In this document: one piece after another, positions 55,501-63,180 of the stretch
Position numbering within the stretch: position 1 is the first letter of the stretch
Layout: each line of letters opens with the position of its first letter
NCBI RefSeq assembly: GCF_047372505.1
Contig: NZ_JBKBEU010000001.1
Location: 2,914,001 to 2,978,000 of the forward strand
Origin: Phaeobacter cretensis
GTDB lineage: Bacteria; Pseudomonadota; Alphaproteobacteria; Rhodobacterales; Rhodobacteraceae
Reading direction: 5' to 3'
Length of the DNA: 64,000 nucleotides
Translations under genes and position numbers: made by a program
Notes under the pieces: generated by a model
Seen by the model: the letters and a program-made list of their open reading frames with translations, nothing else
Told to the model about the DNA's origin: nothing
Databases searched by the model: none

Positions 55501-56452
55501 CGTCCTTCAGCTTCAGCTGACCATCCACGATTTCAAAGCGATCATCGGAGACGGCATCGCTGTGGCTGTCACCTTCGTCCCGATCATCCGCTGTTAGGGT
55601 GCCGACCACAGCGCCTTCGATATTCTCACTGACCGAGTGGTCGGCCAACTCAACGCGACTGAGCGCATCGTTGCCATCACTGACCTCGATCGTGAACGCC
55701 TCGGTATGGGATCCACCCGAGCCGTCAGTAACGGTGATCTGGACATCAATCTGATCCTCCGCTTCATGATCCAGAGTAACGCCGTCCTTCAGCTTCAGCT
55801 GACCATCCACGATTTCAAAGCGATCATCGGAGACGGTATAGCTGTGGCTGTCACCTTCGTCCCGATCATCCGCAGACAGGGCACCGACCACACCACCATC
55901 ACTATTTTCGCTGACAGTGTTGTCAGAGAGCGAAAGGTTTTCAGGTGCGTGATTTCCCTTGGATGCCGCAGGCGAATCATCAACAGCACTGATTTTTGCA
56001 GGCGAAACTGCTTGGCGCGCTGAGGGGATATGATCGCTAGTGACATCTATGTTGGATATGGCGGTTTCTGTAGAGTTTTGACCCGACGTAGTCAAATCCT
56101 GACCGCCAACATCAGATCTTTCTTCTACATCTTGGGGGACTGCTGCATCAAAGACGGCCTGTGGTGTGATTTCCGGCGGAATCTGAACAGATTGTTGATC
56201 ACCATCTTCCGATGCTCCCTCGTTCCGCCGAGTTTCGGAATCTTTCCCCGAAAACGTAATTCCACCATCAAAAACGTCTCTTTCGACGGCATTTCTTTCC
56301 ACCATTTCACCTGTGTGGAGTGTACTACGGCTGTGATCGCTGGGTGTGGCTTGCACCCCTTTTGAGTACTCCTCGGCAAAATTATCTCTCTCTCTCTGCT
56401 CTTTAAGAAGATTTGAGGATTGATTTAGCCTGCCATCGAATTTCTCGACCAT
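52589..56452 (-). CDS. large modular surface/secreted protein: cadherin-like, jelly-roll and PA14 domains
   Basis: A 1287-residue acidic, Asp/Gly-rich protein with no Sec signal peptide, as expected for a type I secretion substrate. Modules: variable N terminus (1-168); three near-identical 94-residue cadherin-like repeats starting at 170, 264 and 358 (SDDRF and LKLKDG-type motifs); a galactose-binding-like jelly roll (about 462-615, NLVQNGSFENFSLETGQW); a fourth cadherin-like unit (616-700); PA14 (about 704-840) plus an Ig-like unit (850-952); and a second PA14 (964-1098) with its Ig-like unit (1105-1206). The tail ends ETYERMDW. No RTX nonapeptides occur. PA14 domains often bind glycans, so an adhesin is plausible. 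It is divergent from the secretion-like operon, 177 bp from its likely start. Confidence 0.88.
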   Translation of the reverse strand: MVEKFDGRLNQSSNLLKEQRERDNFAEEYSKGVQATPSDHSRSTLHTGEMVERNAVERDVFDGGITFSGKDSETRRNEGASEDGDQQSVQIPPEITPQAVFDAAVPQDVEERSDVGGQDLTTSGQNSTETAISNIDVTSDHIPSARQAVSPAKISAVDDSPAASKGNHAPENLSLSDNTVSENSDGGVVGALSADDRDEGDSHSYTVSDDRFEIVDGQLKLKDGVTLDHEAEDQIDVQITVTDGSGGSHTEAFTIEVSDGNDALSRVELADHSVSENIEGAVVGTLTADDRDEGDSHSDAVSDDRFEIVDGQLKLKDGVTLDHEAEDQIDVQITVTDGSGGSHTEGITIEVSDSNDAVNGLELAGSSVTENVEGALIGSLSADDQDTGDSNTYAVSDDRFEVVDEQLKLKDGVTLNHEAEDQIDLQVTVTDGSGASLTEDFKIEVNDQNEAPSNLTLGGESENLVQNGSFENFSLETGQWAALTEDGSGGWNTDTSMEVWDSLDRTGASDGEQHLEMDSGYGVDSISQTIQTNEGQVYDLGVDLRERLANGSDAVEVYWNNDLVAELDPGSSEWTSFDMQVIGTGEDKLELREAADQNDSYGALVDNITVTSVQNVVAENVRGAIINRVNFEDPDQDDSHMFEVSDDRFEVANGFLRLKDNQALDFEETSELDVAVTVTDSGGLSTSETFTVGVADTADLTVSTGFHARYFDVDQRLSSLDDIDWEVEPTHQELVSDINYENGSGSFWEDGSRDTFGVEISGAVQVDEGGTYRFDLGGDDGAQLMVNGEPVVENDGLHAYQTKSGEVQLDPGTHHIEVRYFENYGHAGLKLEWEGPGMDAPELVTAPDISEAQTVSGMPIAINVGHPESELTESTNLALDGLPTGTVVEAAGKTLVVEENGSADITGFDTEMLTITPPYDFVGQVDAFLSMTDGSDQGSGPSISQPIAIDVNEAQITEPTAELVKGFRADYLDIDHRIGKLDDVNWDADPTYQDHQTEVNYKNSSESFWEDGSKDTFATRIQGQITVEEGGSYSFFTSADDGVAVYANGQEVVNDDGNHSYREDSGKIDLEPGTHDIEVRYFENYGHAGLKLEWEGPDSNGRETVQADQNLAVDVNGTLDVGIGLESASESATVGVEGLPRDTILTSGDNAIVTDGGPVDLSGWNIKALEVSPPPGYEGEINGEIVVNDTAFNGAPLVSSSDFTIPVGDTDTAPDQINADEAQGAYGSGATSEIAMDAAWDTVPELDDTSIETSDAQQSDVLAEPVVVQDVPEVTQIGTETYERMDW
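55135..55986 (-). repeat. 282-bp tandem repeats encoding cadherin-like units
   Basis: Three tandem copies with a period of 282 bp (94 codons) lie within the adhesin gene. Bases 55419-55554 and 55701-55836 are identical over 136 bp; the third copy (lower coordinates) is more diverged. This points to recent duplication or gene conversion of one unit. Confidence 0.85.
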
Positions 56453-56629
56453 TAGAAAATTCCCGACTCAAACACATTTGAGGCGTAAAATAATCGATAA
56501 AAGGTAGAGCGTGACCCCATTTAATTCATTCAATTTACTCGATTTTTATCCAAATTCCCGACCCAGGGTCATTGTGAAGAAAGGTATTTGAGCGTCTCTT
56601 GCGCGTGAATGACTTGGCATGGGGCTGAT
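56453..56629. promoter_or_regulatory. divergent promoter region adhesin / secretion operon
   Basis: An AT-rich stretch of up to 177 bp between the two divergent starts. Both promoters must lie here. I see AT-rich patches (around 56515-56555) but no certain hexamers or palindromic operator. Confidence 0.4.
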
Positions 56630-58333
56630 ATGGACGAAGAGACCTTCAAAGGGCGTGATAGTTCTATCGCTGTGAAAGTACCCATTATGGCCGCTTCACT
56701 TGCCCTGAATATTGTCGCCTTGATTGTCCCGATTGTTATTCTGTTGATCTTTGATCGAGTGATCCCGTTTCAGTCGATCGACACACTGCGAATGCTGACG
56801 CTTCTGTTGCTGTTCGGCGCTGGGATCGAAATGGCTTTGCGATGGAGCCGCTCCACGCTGCTGAACGTAGCCGCCGGAAGGGCAGCAGTATCAAACTACC
56901 GCCGCTTCGCGGATCGTGTCCTCCACGCTAACACCGCGGAGTTTTCGAAGGAAACGCCCTCAGTTTACCTAGACCGGTTCTTAGCCATTTCTCAGTTGCG
57001 AGATCACCATGCGGGCCAGAACAGTGCATTGATTATTGACCTGCCGTTCACCTTGCTTTTTGCGGTGATGATAGCGTTGATTGGCGGCTGGTTAGTGCTG
57101 GTACCGATCGCAGGTTTAGCCGCGGTGCTGGTGTTCTCACTTCTGATGAAGCGTGCACAATGGGCATTGTTCGACAGGCGCAAATCATTGGACAATCGCC
57201 GATATGCTTTCCTATCCGAGGTGTTATCGAGCAGCCTCACAGTAAAAGCCAACCGGATGGAGCGTCAGATGACCCGGCGGTTTGAACTGCTGGAGGATCA
57301 AGCCGTTGATCTTAGCCATCGTCTGATCCGGTTTGCCGGGCTGGCCCAAAATTTTGGCTCGGTATTTGGACAGGTGTCAGTCGCTGCAATGGGGTTGCTT
57401 GGAGCTTTTCTCGTGATCCGTCAACAGATCGGAATCGCTGAAATCGCTGCCTGCATGTTGTTGAATGGGCGGATTGTACAGCCATTGAGCAAGCTTATGA
57501 CACTATGGGTGCAATCTGAGAGTGTGGCGATGTCGTGGAGAAAACTGCGCGAGATCGATGTGTTGAAGGTTGAGCCCGCTCTACCGAACGACGCTAGTTT
57601 GCTCACCGGGACCATCAATTTAAGCAATCTCAGATTTCAGCGGGATAGCGTCAATTCTGAACATGCAATTCTCGATACCATGACGGTGGCAAAGGGCCAG
57701 GTCGCTTTGATCAAAAGTGATGAAAATTGGCAAACTCAAGCGCTATACGATGCGGTTACCGGACACAATAGCCCAGCTTCTGGCGAGGTTTTGATTGACG
57801 AAAATTCGGCACTGTCACAGGTATCCGCACGCGGTAAAGATGCCATGGTGGTACTTGAGAAAGATCCAGCCATCCTGTCAGGCACTTTATTGGAGAACCT
57901 CAGTGCTTTTGGTGATGAGATGCAGATCTCTCGTGCAAAAGGCTTCGCCGCTAAGCTGGGGTTGGAGAAGCGAATTCATCATCTGCCCGCTGGATACAAT
58001 ACCAAGCTCGGTTCAGGCAGTGTATTCGAAAATGACCCCGCCAATCGCCAACTAATTGCACTGGTGCGTGTTTTGGCGCTGCGCCCACGCATACTGTTGA
58101 TGAGCGAACCGACTGCTGTGTTGGATACTGACGAAAGAGAGGCTTTGTCGGATTGTTTAGCCTCACTAGTGCCCAAACCTACAATCCTATTGGATAGCCC
58201 GGACCCCCGAATGCAACGCCTTGCAGACGTCGAGTGCAATCTAAGGCCCATAGCGGGGGATGGCGTCTCGGATTGGGATGCAGACGCACGTGCTGAACAA
58301 ATCTCCGTTGCGCCGAAAGAGGATGTGGCATGA
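56630..58333 (+). CDS. type I secretion ABC half-transporter with degenerate ATPase domain (A)
   Basis: A 567-residue ABC exporter-like protein. The membrane domain (about residues 13-300) is typical of type I secretion permeases (IVILLIFDRVIPFQSIDTL, LIIDLPFTLLFAVMIALIGGWLV). The nucleotide domain keeps its outline but not its motifs. The Walker A position after GQVALI reads KSDENWQTQ with no GKS/T (about 362-370), the Q-loop Gln is Lys411, the signature reads NDPANRQ, Walker B is LLMSEPT with Ser492 for Asp, and the H-loop His is Pro524. It lacks the N-terminal C39-like domain of its partner. ATP hydrolysis by this subunit is unlikely. The start at 56630 is preferred over 56609 on ribosome-site spacing. 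Its stop overlaps the next ATG (ATGA). Confidence 0.85.
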   Translation: MDEETFKGRDSSIAVKVPIMAASLALNIVALIVPIVILLIFDRVIPFQSIDTLRMLTLLLLFGAGIEMALRWSRSTLLNVAAGRAAVSNYRRFADRVLHANTAEFSKETPSVYLDRFLAISQLRDHHAGQNSALIIDLPFTLLFAVMIALIGGWLVLVPIAGLAAVLVFSLLMKRAQWALFDRRKSLDNRRYAFLSEVLSSSLTVKANRMERQMTRRFELLEDQAVDLSHRLIRFAGLAQNFGSVFGQVSVAAMGLLGAFLVIRQQIGIAEIAACMLLNGRIVQPLSKLMTLWVQSESVAMSWRKLREIDVLKVEPALPNDASLLTGTINLSNLRFQRDSVNSEHAILDTMTVAKGQVALIKSDENWQTQALYDAVTGHNSPASGEVLIDENSALSQVSARGKDAMVVLEKDPAILSGTLLENLSAFGDEMQISRAKGFAAKLGLEKRIHHLPAGYNTKLGSGSVFENDPANRQLIALVRVLALRPRILLMSEPTAVLDTDEREALSDCLASLVPKPTILLDSPDPRMQRLADVECNLRPIAGDGVSDWDADARAEQISVAPKEDVA

Positions 58334-60420
58334 GCCTGGTCAATACCAAGGATGCCAATACGCTGCTGCAGGAACTGCTACTTGTCGGCGGCTGGCAAAA
58401 CAACGAAGAGACTATCGCAGAAGCTTTTCCTTATCTCTCCGAAACATTGGACCCCAGTGATTTAATCCAAACTCTTGAAAATCTGGAAGTGCCCTATGTC
58501 CAGACGACCTGCCTTGAGAGCGAGATAACCGAAGCCGAGTGCCCTGCATTGGTTATTCCTGAACGAAGGAGTTGCTATGTCGCTCTCGACCGCAAAGGGT
58601 CTTCGTTGCTGGTCTCGGGTCTGGAAGGGGGGACCCCAGACCGGCTGGAGCCGCAGCGAGATCCGTGTACGGTGATCCGGATAGAAAAGTTTCGCTACCA
58701 ACCCACCCGGCACGAAAATCGCACCGTTGGAGCCTCCTTTGTTGCGTTGCGCCGGATGATACCGGGACTGCTGCTGGCAGGGTTTCTGACCAACGTCTTA
58801 GGCTTGCTGGCGCCGCTATTGATTATGGCCATCTATGATCGGGTGATCCCGTCCGGTTCGGTAGACCTCTTGATAGCGCTTGTTGCCGGGGTTGTTATTC
58901 TTGCAACGTCGGATTTTCTTTTCCGCAGTGTCCGAACCAGGACCTTGGCCTATGTCGGTCAACAGGGGGAACGTGCCCTGGCGGTGGCGTTGTTTGGAAA
59001 GCTGATGCGCCTGCCACTTTCCCAACTACAGAAATCGAATGTTAGCCAGCAGATCGCCCGGTTCCGGCAATTCGAGTCCCTGCGAGAGCTATTTACTGGT
59101 CAGGTCATGACCACAATGATCGACCTGCCATTTGCGCTTATGTTCTTTACGGTGTTGACGTATCTGGCGCCCTCGGTTGGGCTTTTGACACTTGGGCTTG
59201 CCGTATTGCTAATGGGCATTGGGATCCTCGCTATGCCTTTCCAGCAGCGCCTCGACCGGGTCGCGGCCGAGGCCAGCAACGCGAGCTCGATGGTTATGCA
59301 GGATGCCGTGGAACATCAGAAAACATTGGCCAATCTCGGGATGCAGCAGCAATGGCTGCGCCGTTGCATGCCACTAGCGGAGGCGTCGGAGGCTGCGACC
59401 GCCCGTGCACGTCAGCTGCGCAATCTGGTACAGACCTTATCGCAGAGCATAGTCGCACTTGGTTCAGTCGGGGCGATCATTCTCAGTGCACATGGCGCGG
59501 TTGAGGGCAGCATGAGCTTTGGTGCGCTGATCGCCTCTATCGCTCTCGTTTCCAAGGTCTTAGCCCCCATACAAGCATTTCAATCTTCACTCGGGCAGAT
59601 TGCCGGGTTTCGCAAGAGCCAGAAACAAGCCGATCAGGTTCTATCGCTCGCCGAAGAAATGGAATTGGGCCTGAGCCAATCTCACCAGAAAACCCTAGGT
59701 GGTGCGATCTCGTTCCAGGGGGTGAGCTATCGTCCTGATCCACTAAATCCCGCATTGCTTACCGCAGCTGGTTTCGACTGCAAACCGGGGGAGGTGGTTG
59801 TAATCATGGGACGTGATATTGCCAGCCGAACCGCAGTGCTGGACTTGATCAGTGGGCTTGCATCTCCCGTCGCCGGTGTCATCGAGCACGATGGCATCGA
59901 CATACGCCAGATCGCACGGGATGAGTTGCGAAAATCTGTCACTTATTCCACCTACGCTCCGCAACTCTTCCACGGAACCGTTGTCCAAAACTTTCGATTG
60001 GCGGCACCCGCGCTTGATGAAAACGAAATCTATACCGCCTTGGAGAGGATTGGGATCCGCCGAGAAATTGAAGCTCTGCCGGAAGGTTGCAAGACGCGCC
60101 TGAATAGCCCGCTTATGTCTACCCTGCCGAGTGAGTTGATTAAATCACTTACGCTAGCGCGGAGCATGGCGCGTCAATCATCAATTTACCTGTTCTCTGA
60201 ACCGACCAACGGATTGTCGCGTCCACGCCGTGTCAGGTTCAAAAACTGGCTGGAAAATCAACGCGGTGACAAAACTGTACTGATCGCCACGGCAGACCGT
60301 TCGTTCATGCAATTGGCTGATCGTTTGATTTACCTGAACGGGGATCGTGTGATCGTAAATGATACCGGGCCTGCGGCTATCAAAAAAGTGCAGGCGGTAA
60401 TGAAAGCAATGGGAATCTGA
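58330..60420 (+). CDS. type I secretion ABC half-transporter with degenerate ATPase domain (B)
   Basis: A 696-residue protein. Residues 1-125 form a C39-like domain without peptidase function. The membrane domain (about 140-425) matches type I permeases (LLLAGFLTNVLGLLAPLLIMAIYDRVIPSGSVDLLIALVAG), and the nucleotide domain (about 455-696) is again degenerate. The Walker A position reads GRDIASRT (494-501) with Arg500 for the essential Lys, the Q-loop Gln is Tyr542, the signature is TLPSE, Walker B is LFSEPT with Ser623 for Asp, and the H-loop reads ATADRS with Ala655 for His. Surrounding sequence is well kept (FDCKPGEVVVIMG, VLDLISGL, HDGIDIRQ), so loss looks specific to the active site. It is translationally coupled to subunit A, suggesting an A-B heterodimer. 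Confidence 0.87.
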   Translation: MSLVNTKDANTLLQELLLVGGWQNNEETIAEAFPYLSETLDPSDLIQTLENLEVPYVQTTCLESEITEAECPALVIPERRSCYVALDRKGSSLLVSGLEGGTPDRLEPQRDPCTVIRIEKFRYQPTRHENRTVGASFVALRRMIPGLLLAGFLTNVLGLLAPLLIMAIYDRVIPSGSVDLLIALVAGVVILATSDFLFRSVRTRTLAYVGQQGERALAVALFGKLMRLPLSQLQKSNVSQQIARFRQFESLRELFTGQVMTTMIDLPFALMFFTVLTYLAPSVGLLTLGLAVLLMGIGILAMPFQQRLDRVAAEASNASSMVMQDAVEHQKTLANLGMQQQWLRRCMPLAEASEAATARARQLRNLVQTLSQSIVALGSVGAIILSAHGAVEGSMSFGALIASIALVSKVLAPIQAFQSSLGQIAGFRKSQKQADQVLSLAEEMELGLSQSHQKTLGGAISFQGVSYRPDPLNPALLTAAGFDCKPGEVVVIMGRDIASRTAVLDLISGLASPVAGVIEHDGIDIRQIARDELRKSVTYSTYAPQLFHGTVVQNFRLAAPALDENEIYTALERIGIRREIEALPEGCKTRLNSPLMSTLPSELIKSLTLARSMARQSSIYLFSEPTNGLSRPRRVRFKNWLENQRGDKTVLIATADRSFMQLADRLIYLNGDRVIVNDTGPAAIKKVQAVMKAMGI

Positions 60421-60423
60421 ACA

Positions 60424-61752
60424 ATGCGACCACCTTCAGATAACGACACGAGGCTTGGGCCAAGCGCAAAAGCCAAGCGGAAAGAAAAAGGCCGTCAGAC
60501 ACGATTGGCAGCGCTGATTGCAATGATCTTTTCCGGCATGGTGGTGGCGTTGGTCGTCTTGGCCGGGCAAACAGATGTTCCTCAGATCACCCGCGCGCCA
60601 GGGATAATTATGCCCATAGGCGACTATACCCAGATTGAGGTGATGGAAGGCGGCATTGTGGACCATGTGTATGTGCAGGACGGCGATCGCGTAGAAGTTG
60701 GCGATGTCTTGATCGAACTGCATCACCCAGATTTGAGCAAAGAACAGCGGAGGTTACGCGAGCAAATCGCAACGCTAGATCGAAAACTGTCGCGCGCCAC
60801 GACCGTTTCTCGAACATTGGAACGTGGTGCAAAAATAACAGATGGTGCACTGATGGCTTTGCGCAACCAGAACCAGCATCGCGCAGCCGCAACCTTGGAG
60901 ATTTATGCTGAGAGCCAGCGTGTTAAGAGCGTTTCGATCGAGCAACAGCAACAGACACTGGATATATTGCAAGCCTCGCACAAGTTCACGCTGGAACGCG
61001 TCGAGCGTAAGATTGACGAGGTGACACGTGCTCGCCACCTGCACGCGCAGGGGCTGACGACATTGCGCGACCTCGCACGGGAGGAAGACCAACTGGATGC
61101 ACTGCGAACAACGGCTTCCGACGGAGAGGTGCGCCTCGCGCAGACGCGCAGCACCCTGACGCTGACGCGGGCAGAAATGGCGGAGCAAACCCTAACCTTG
61201 CGCGAAGACATGCTCAACGAAGTGGAAGAGCTCGTCGACATGCGCAACGAGCTGCGGGTTTTACTGCGCACTGTTGAGCTCAAAATAGATGATCTTCAGA
61301 TCGTCGCGCCAGGCAAAGGGATCGTACAATCCGTAGCCTTCCCTAACGAAGGCGAAGTGATTGCCCCAGGTGAAACGATCTTTGAATTGCTGCCAACGCG
61401 ATTGGATCTGATGGTCGAGGCGCGCATTCCCAACAAAGAAATCGGCCATGTAGGGCTACAACAGCCGGTAAATTTAACTGTCGATACCTATGATGTGCGG
61501 CGTTTTGGCAAAGTGCACGGCCGGATCGCAGCATTATCGCCGGTTCCACTAATTGATGAGCAAACGGGCGAGACCTATTTTCGCGCGTCGATCAAAATGG
61601 ATGACCGATCAGTTGGCAGCGGTGTGTTTAAGCGTCCTCTGCAAGCGGGTATGACGGTAATTGCGGAAATGACGACTGGCGAAAAGCCGCTCCTTGCTTA
61701 CATGCTGAAGCCCTTGCATCAGACCATGAACAGCGCTTTTAATGAGCGTTGA
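60424..61752 (+). CDS. HlyD-family type I secretion adaptor (membrane fusion protein)
   Basis: A 442-residue periplasmic adaptor. A cytoplasmic basic N terminus is followed by one membrane helix (LAALIAMIFSGMVVALVVLAG, about 28-48). Then come the lipoyl half-motif (IEVMEGGIVDHVYVQDGDRVEVGDVLIEL), long coiled-coil helices (about 95-290), the second lipoyl half (IVAPGKGIVQSVAFPNEGEVIAPGETIFELLP) and a beta-barrel end. It links the inner-membrane ABC pair to an outer-membrane TolC-type channel, which is not encoded in the window. It starts three bases after the preceding stop. Confidence 0.93.
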   Translation: MRPPSDNDTRLGPSAKAKRKEKGRQTRLAALIAMIFSGMVVALVVLAGQTDVPQITRAPGIIMPIGDYTQIEVMEGGIVDHVYVQDGDRVEVGDVLIELHHPDLSKEQRRLREQIATLDRKLSRATTVSRTLERGAKITDGALMALRNQNQHRAAATLEIYAESQRVKSVSIEQQQQTLDILQASHKFTLERVERKIDEVTRARHLHAQGLTTLRDLAREEDQLDALRTTASDGEVRLAQTRSTLTLTRAEMAEQTLTLREDMLNEVEELVDMRNELRVLLRTVELKIDDLQIVAPGKGIVQSVAFPNEGEVIAPGETIFELLPTRLDLMVEARIPNKEIGHVGLQQPVNLTVDTYDVRRFGKVHGRIAALSPVPLIDEQTGETYFRASIKMDDRSVGSGVFKRPLQAGMTVIAEMTTGEKPLLAYMLKPLHQTMNSAFNER

Positions 61753-62582
61753 TGCCGGGTTTTCTTCGCTGCAGTTCGGAAGTTTTTTGAGATTGGGTCA
61801 TCTGACTTTGAAACCCGGAGTCTGTCCGTTTCTGTTGTATGGTAGTGGCAAACTGTACAAGTATAGCTGTTTCCTTCTGACTTGGTGGGGCGCCCGTACA
61901 TCAAAGTGCCAAGATTTTTCGGTCGCGTCATAGCCAACGCAGACGCCTTAGGCAGGATTTCGCACTGCCAAAGGGCGATCCCGGTGCGGGAGACGCATTG
62001 GCAACAGTCAGTTTTGTTGCAATTCAGGGGAAGCTTCGGTGCTATTAGGGCGTCTTTCGAGTCTGAGTGCTGATTCAGGCCTTTCCGCATTGAAACGGTT
62101 TGGCCAAGCAGTCCAGCAATCCCATTCAGAAAAAACTCCTACAAAGAGAGACTCCTACAAAGAGAGAAGGGGAGGCTTTGAGCTGCAATAGCGGAGTTGA
62201 GTGCGTCACCCCGGCCCGGGCGCACTTCTAGCAAAACGGGTGTAGCCAACGATATTTCACCCTTCTCAGTGCAGTGCATGAAACAGGTGCTTTGTAAATC
62301 ATCACCAGGCTGCCTAAAGTAAACACTGAACGGATCTTCAATTTGGTACCGGACACTATAGATAGCCTGCACTTCACTAGTGCTGCCTACGACCGAAACG
62401 TCTACTCCGGTGTCGGCCAAATAAGCCGACCAACCTCCTTCAAGAACGGTGGCCGCGGAGCAAGTAGGATACTCTCACCGTGGAAGTCAAAAGCCTCCAA
62501 TGAAATTGCTGCACTATTGTCGTCTGCTAGTGAAACCGAGAGGGTAAAGCACGATCCGCGTTCACTTCTCTATCGACGCTGA
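61753..62582. other. 830-bp region of decayed-looking DNA between the secretion operon and the hip locus
   Basis: No intact gene is supported. On the minus strand two overlapping frames between about 62560 and 62139 read like parts of one protein joined by a frameshift (one with SVSLADDNSAAISLEAFDFH, the next with VLEGGWSAYLADTGVDVSVV and TCFMHCTEKGEISLATPV). I cannot name it and it could be chance. A 16-bp tandem duplication (ACTCCTACAAAGAGAG) occupies 62135-62166. The composition and stop density suggest remnants of transferred DNA. Confidence 0.4.
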
Positions 62583-62837
62583 TCGTACACGCGGAGCAAG
62601 GTCTGTTTCTCGGACAACTGGCTCAAGATGCGCCGATGGGAGAAAGGGCTTGCCCAGATACAAGCGGACCGCGAGAAGGCACGAGAGGCCGAAGCCAAAG
62701 GTCGTGCCAGCCTCACCGAGTGGATCCACGAACGCCTTCCCCTGTGCCGCCACATTACAAACCGGCAGATCGAGGACTTGATCGCGTCAAAGCTGGTCAC
62801 GTCTGAGCAAGTTCGAGCTACTGGGCCGCAGGCGTGA
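62583..62837 (+). CDS. unrecognised short reading, possibly the 3' remnant of a larger gene
   Basis: After a stop at 62580-62582 an open frame runs to 62837 with protein-like composition: a charged helix (QIQADREKAREAEAKGRASL) followed by TEWIHERLPLCRHITNRQIEDLIASKLVTSEQV. The only ATG, at 62628, has no good ribosome binding site, and the frame begins abruptly. This may be the C-terminal fragment of a truncated gene rather than an intact small gene. It ends 14 bp before the first hip operator. Confidence 0.35.
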   Translation, partial: SYTRSKVCFSDNWLKMRRWEKGLAQIQADREKAREAEAKGRASLTEWIHERLPLCRHITNRQIEDLIASKLVTSEQVRATGPQA

Positions 62838-62851
62838 TTGCGGTTGAAATA

Positions 62852-62921
62852 TTACGCGGTAGCGTAAAAATTAGATATTTACGTTGCAGCGTAATTCGGT
62901 TTGATTTACGCTGTGTCGTAA
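62852..62921. promoter_or_regulatory. three palindromic operators upstream of hipBA
   Basis: Three 16-bp imperfect palindromes of the form TTACG-N6-CGTAA begin at 62852, 62879 and 62906, exactly 27 bp apart: TTACGCGGTAGCGTAA (perfect 6-bp arms), TTACGTTGCAGCGTAA and TTACGCTGTGTCGTAA. The last one touches the AAGGAG ribosome binding site of hipB. HipB-type antitoxins repress their own operon by binding several such sites, so these are the expected HipB operators. Confidence 0.85.
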
Positions 62922-62934
62922 AAGGAGCCACATC

Positions 62935-63180
62935 ATGGACCTCACAGCACGAACGGCCGAGCAGATCGGGGAGGCACTTCGCCGGACGCGCAAAGCGCGC
63001 GGCTGGACCCAAAGCGATATCAGTGCGCGCACGAATTTGCGCGTCGCGACGATTTCGTCACTGGAGAATGGCGACGCAGGAACCAAGCTCGCCACGGTAC
63101 TCGCCGTCATGGCGGCACTTGGGCTTGAGTTCCGATTGGTGGAGCGTGGTGGCTCGCTTGAGATAGAGGATATCTTCTGA
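62935..63180 (+). CDS. hipB: HipB-type antitoxin, XRE helix-turn-helix repressor
   Basis: An 81-residue DNA-binding protein with a Cro/C1-type helix-turn-helix (EQIGEALRRTRKARGWTQSDISARTNLRVATISSLENGDAGTKLATVLAVMAALGLE). It should neutralise the HipA kinase and repress its own promoter through the three upstream palindromes. AAGGAG lies 8 bp before the ATG. Its stop overlaps the hipA start by one base (TGATG), the usual antitoxin-first arrangement. Confidence 0.93.
   Translation: MDLTARTAEQIGEALRRTRKARGWTQSDISARTNLRVATISSLENGDAGTKLATVLAVMAALGLEFRLVERGGSLEIEDIF

Noticed and set aside
55135..55986. CRISPR array
   Set aside because: The repeated blocks are in-frame 282-bp protein repeats without short unique spacers. 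No CRISPR-like repeat-spacer pattern was seen anywhere in the window.
52589..56452. RTX (GGxGxDxxx) calcium-binding repeats in the adhesin
   Set aside because: I searched the sequence by eye; the acidic Gly/Asp-rich tracts belong to cadherin-like and PA14 modules, and no tandem nonapeptides are present.
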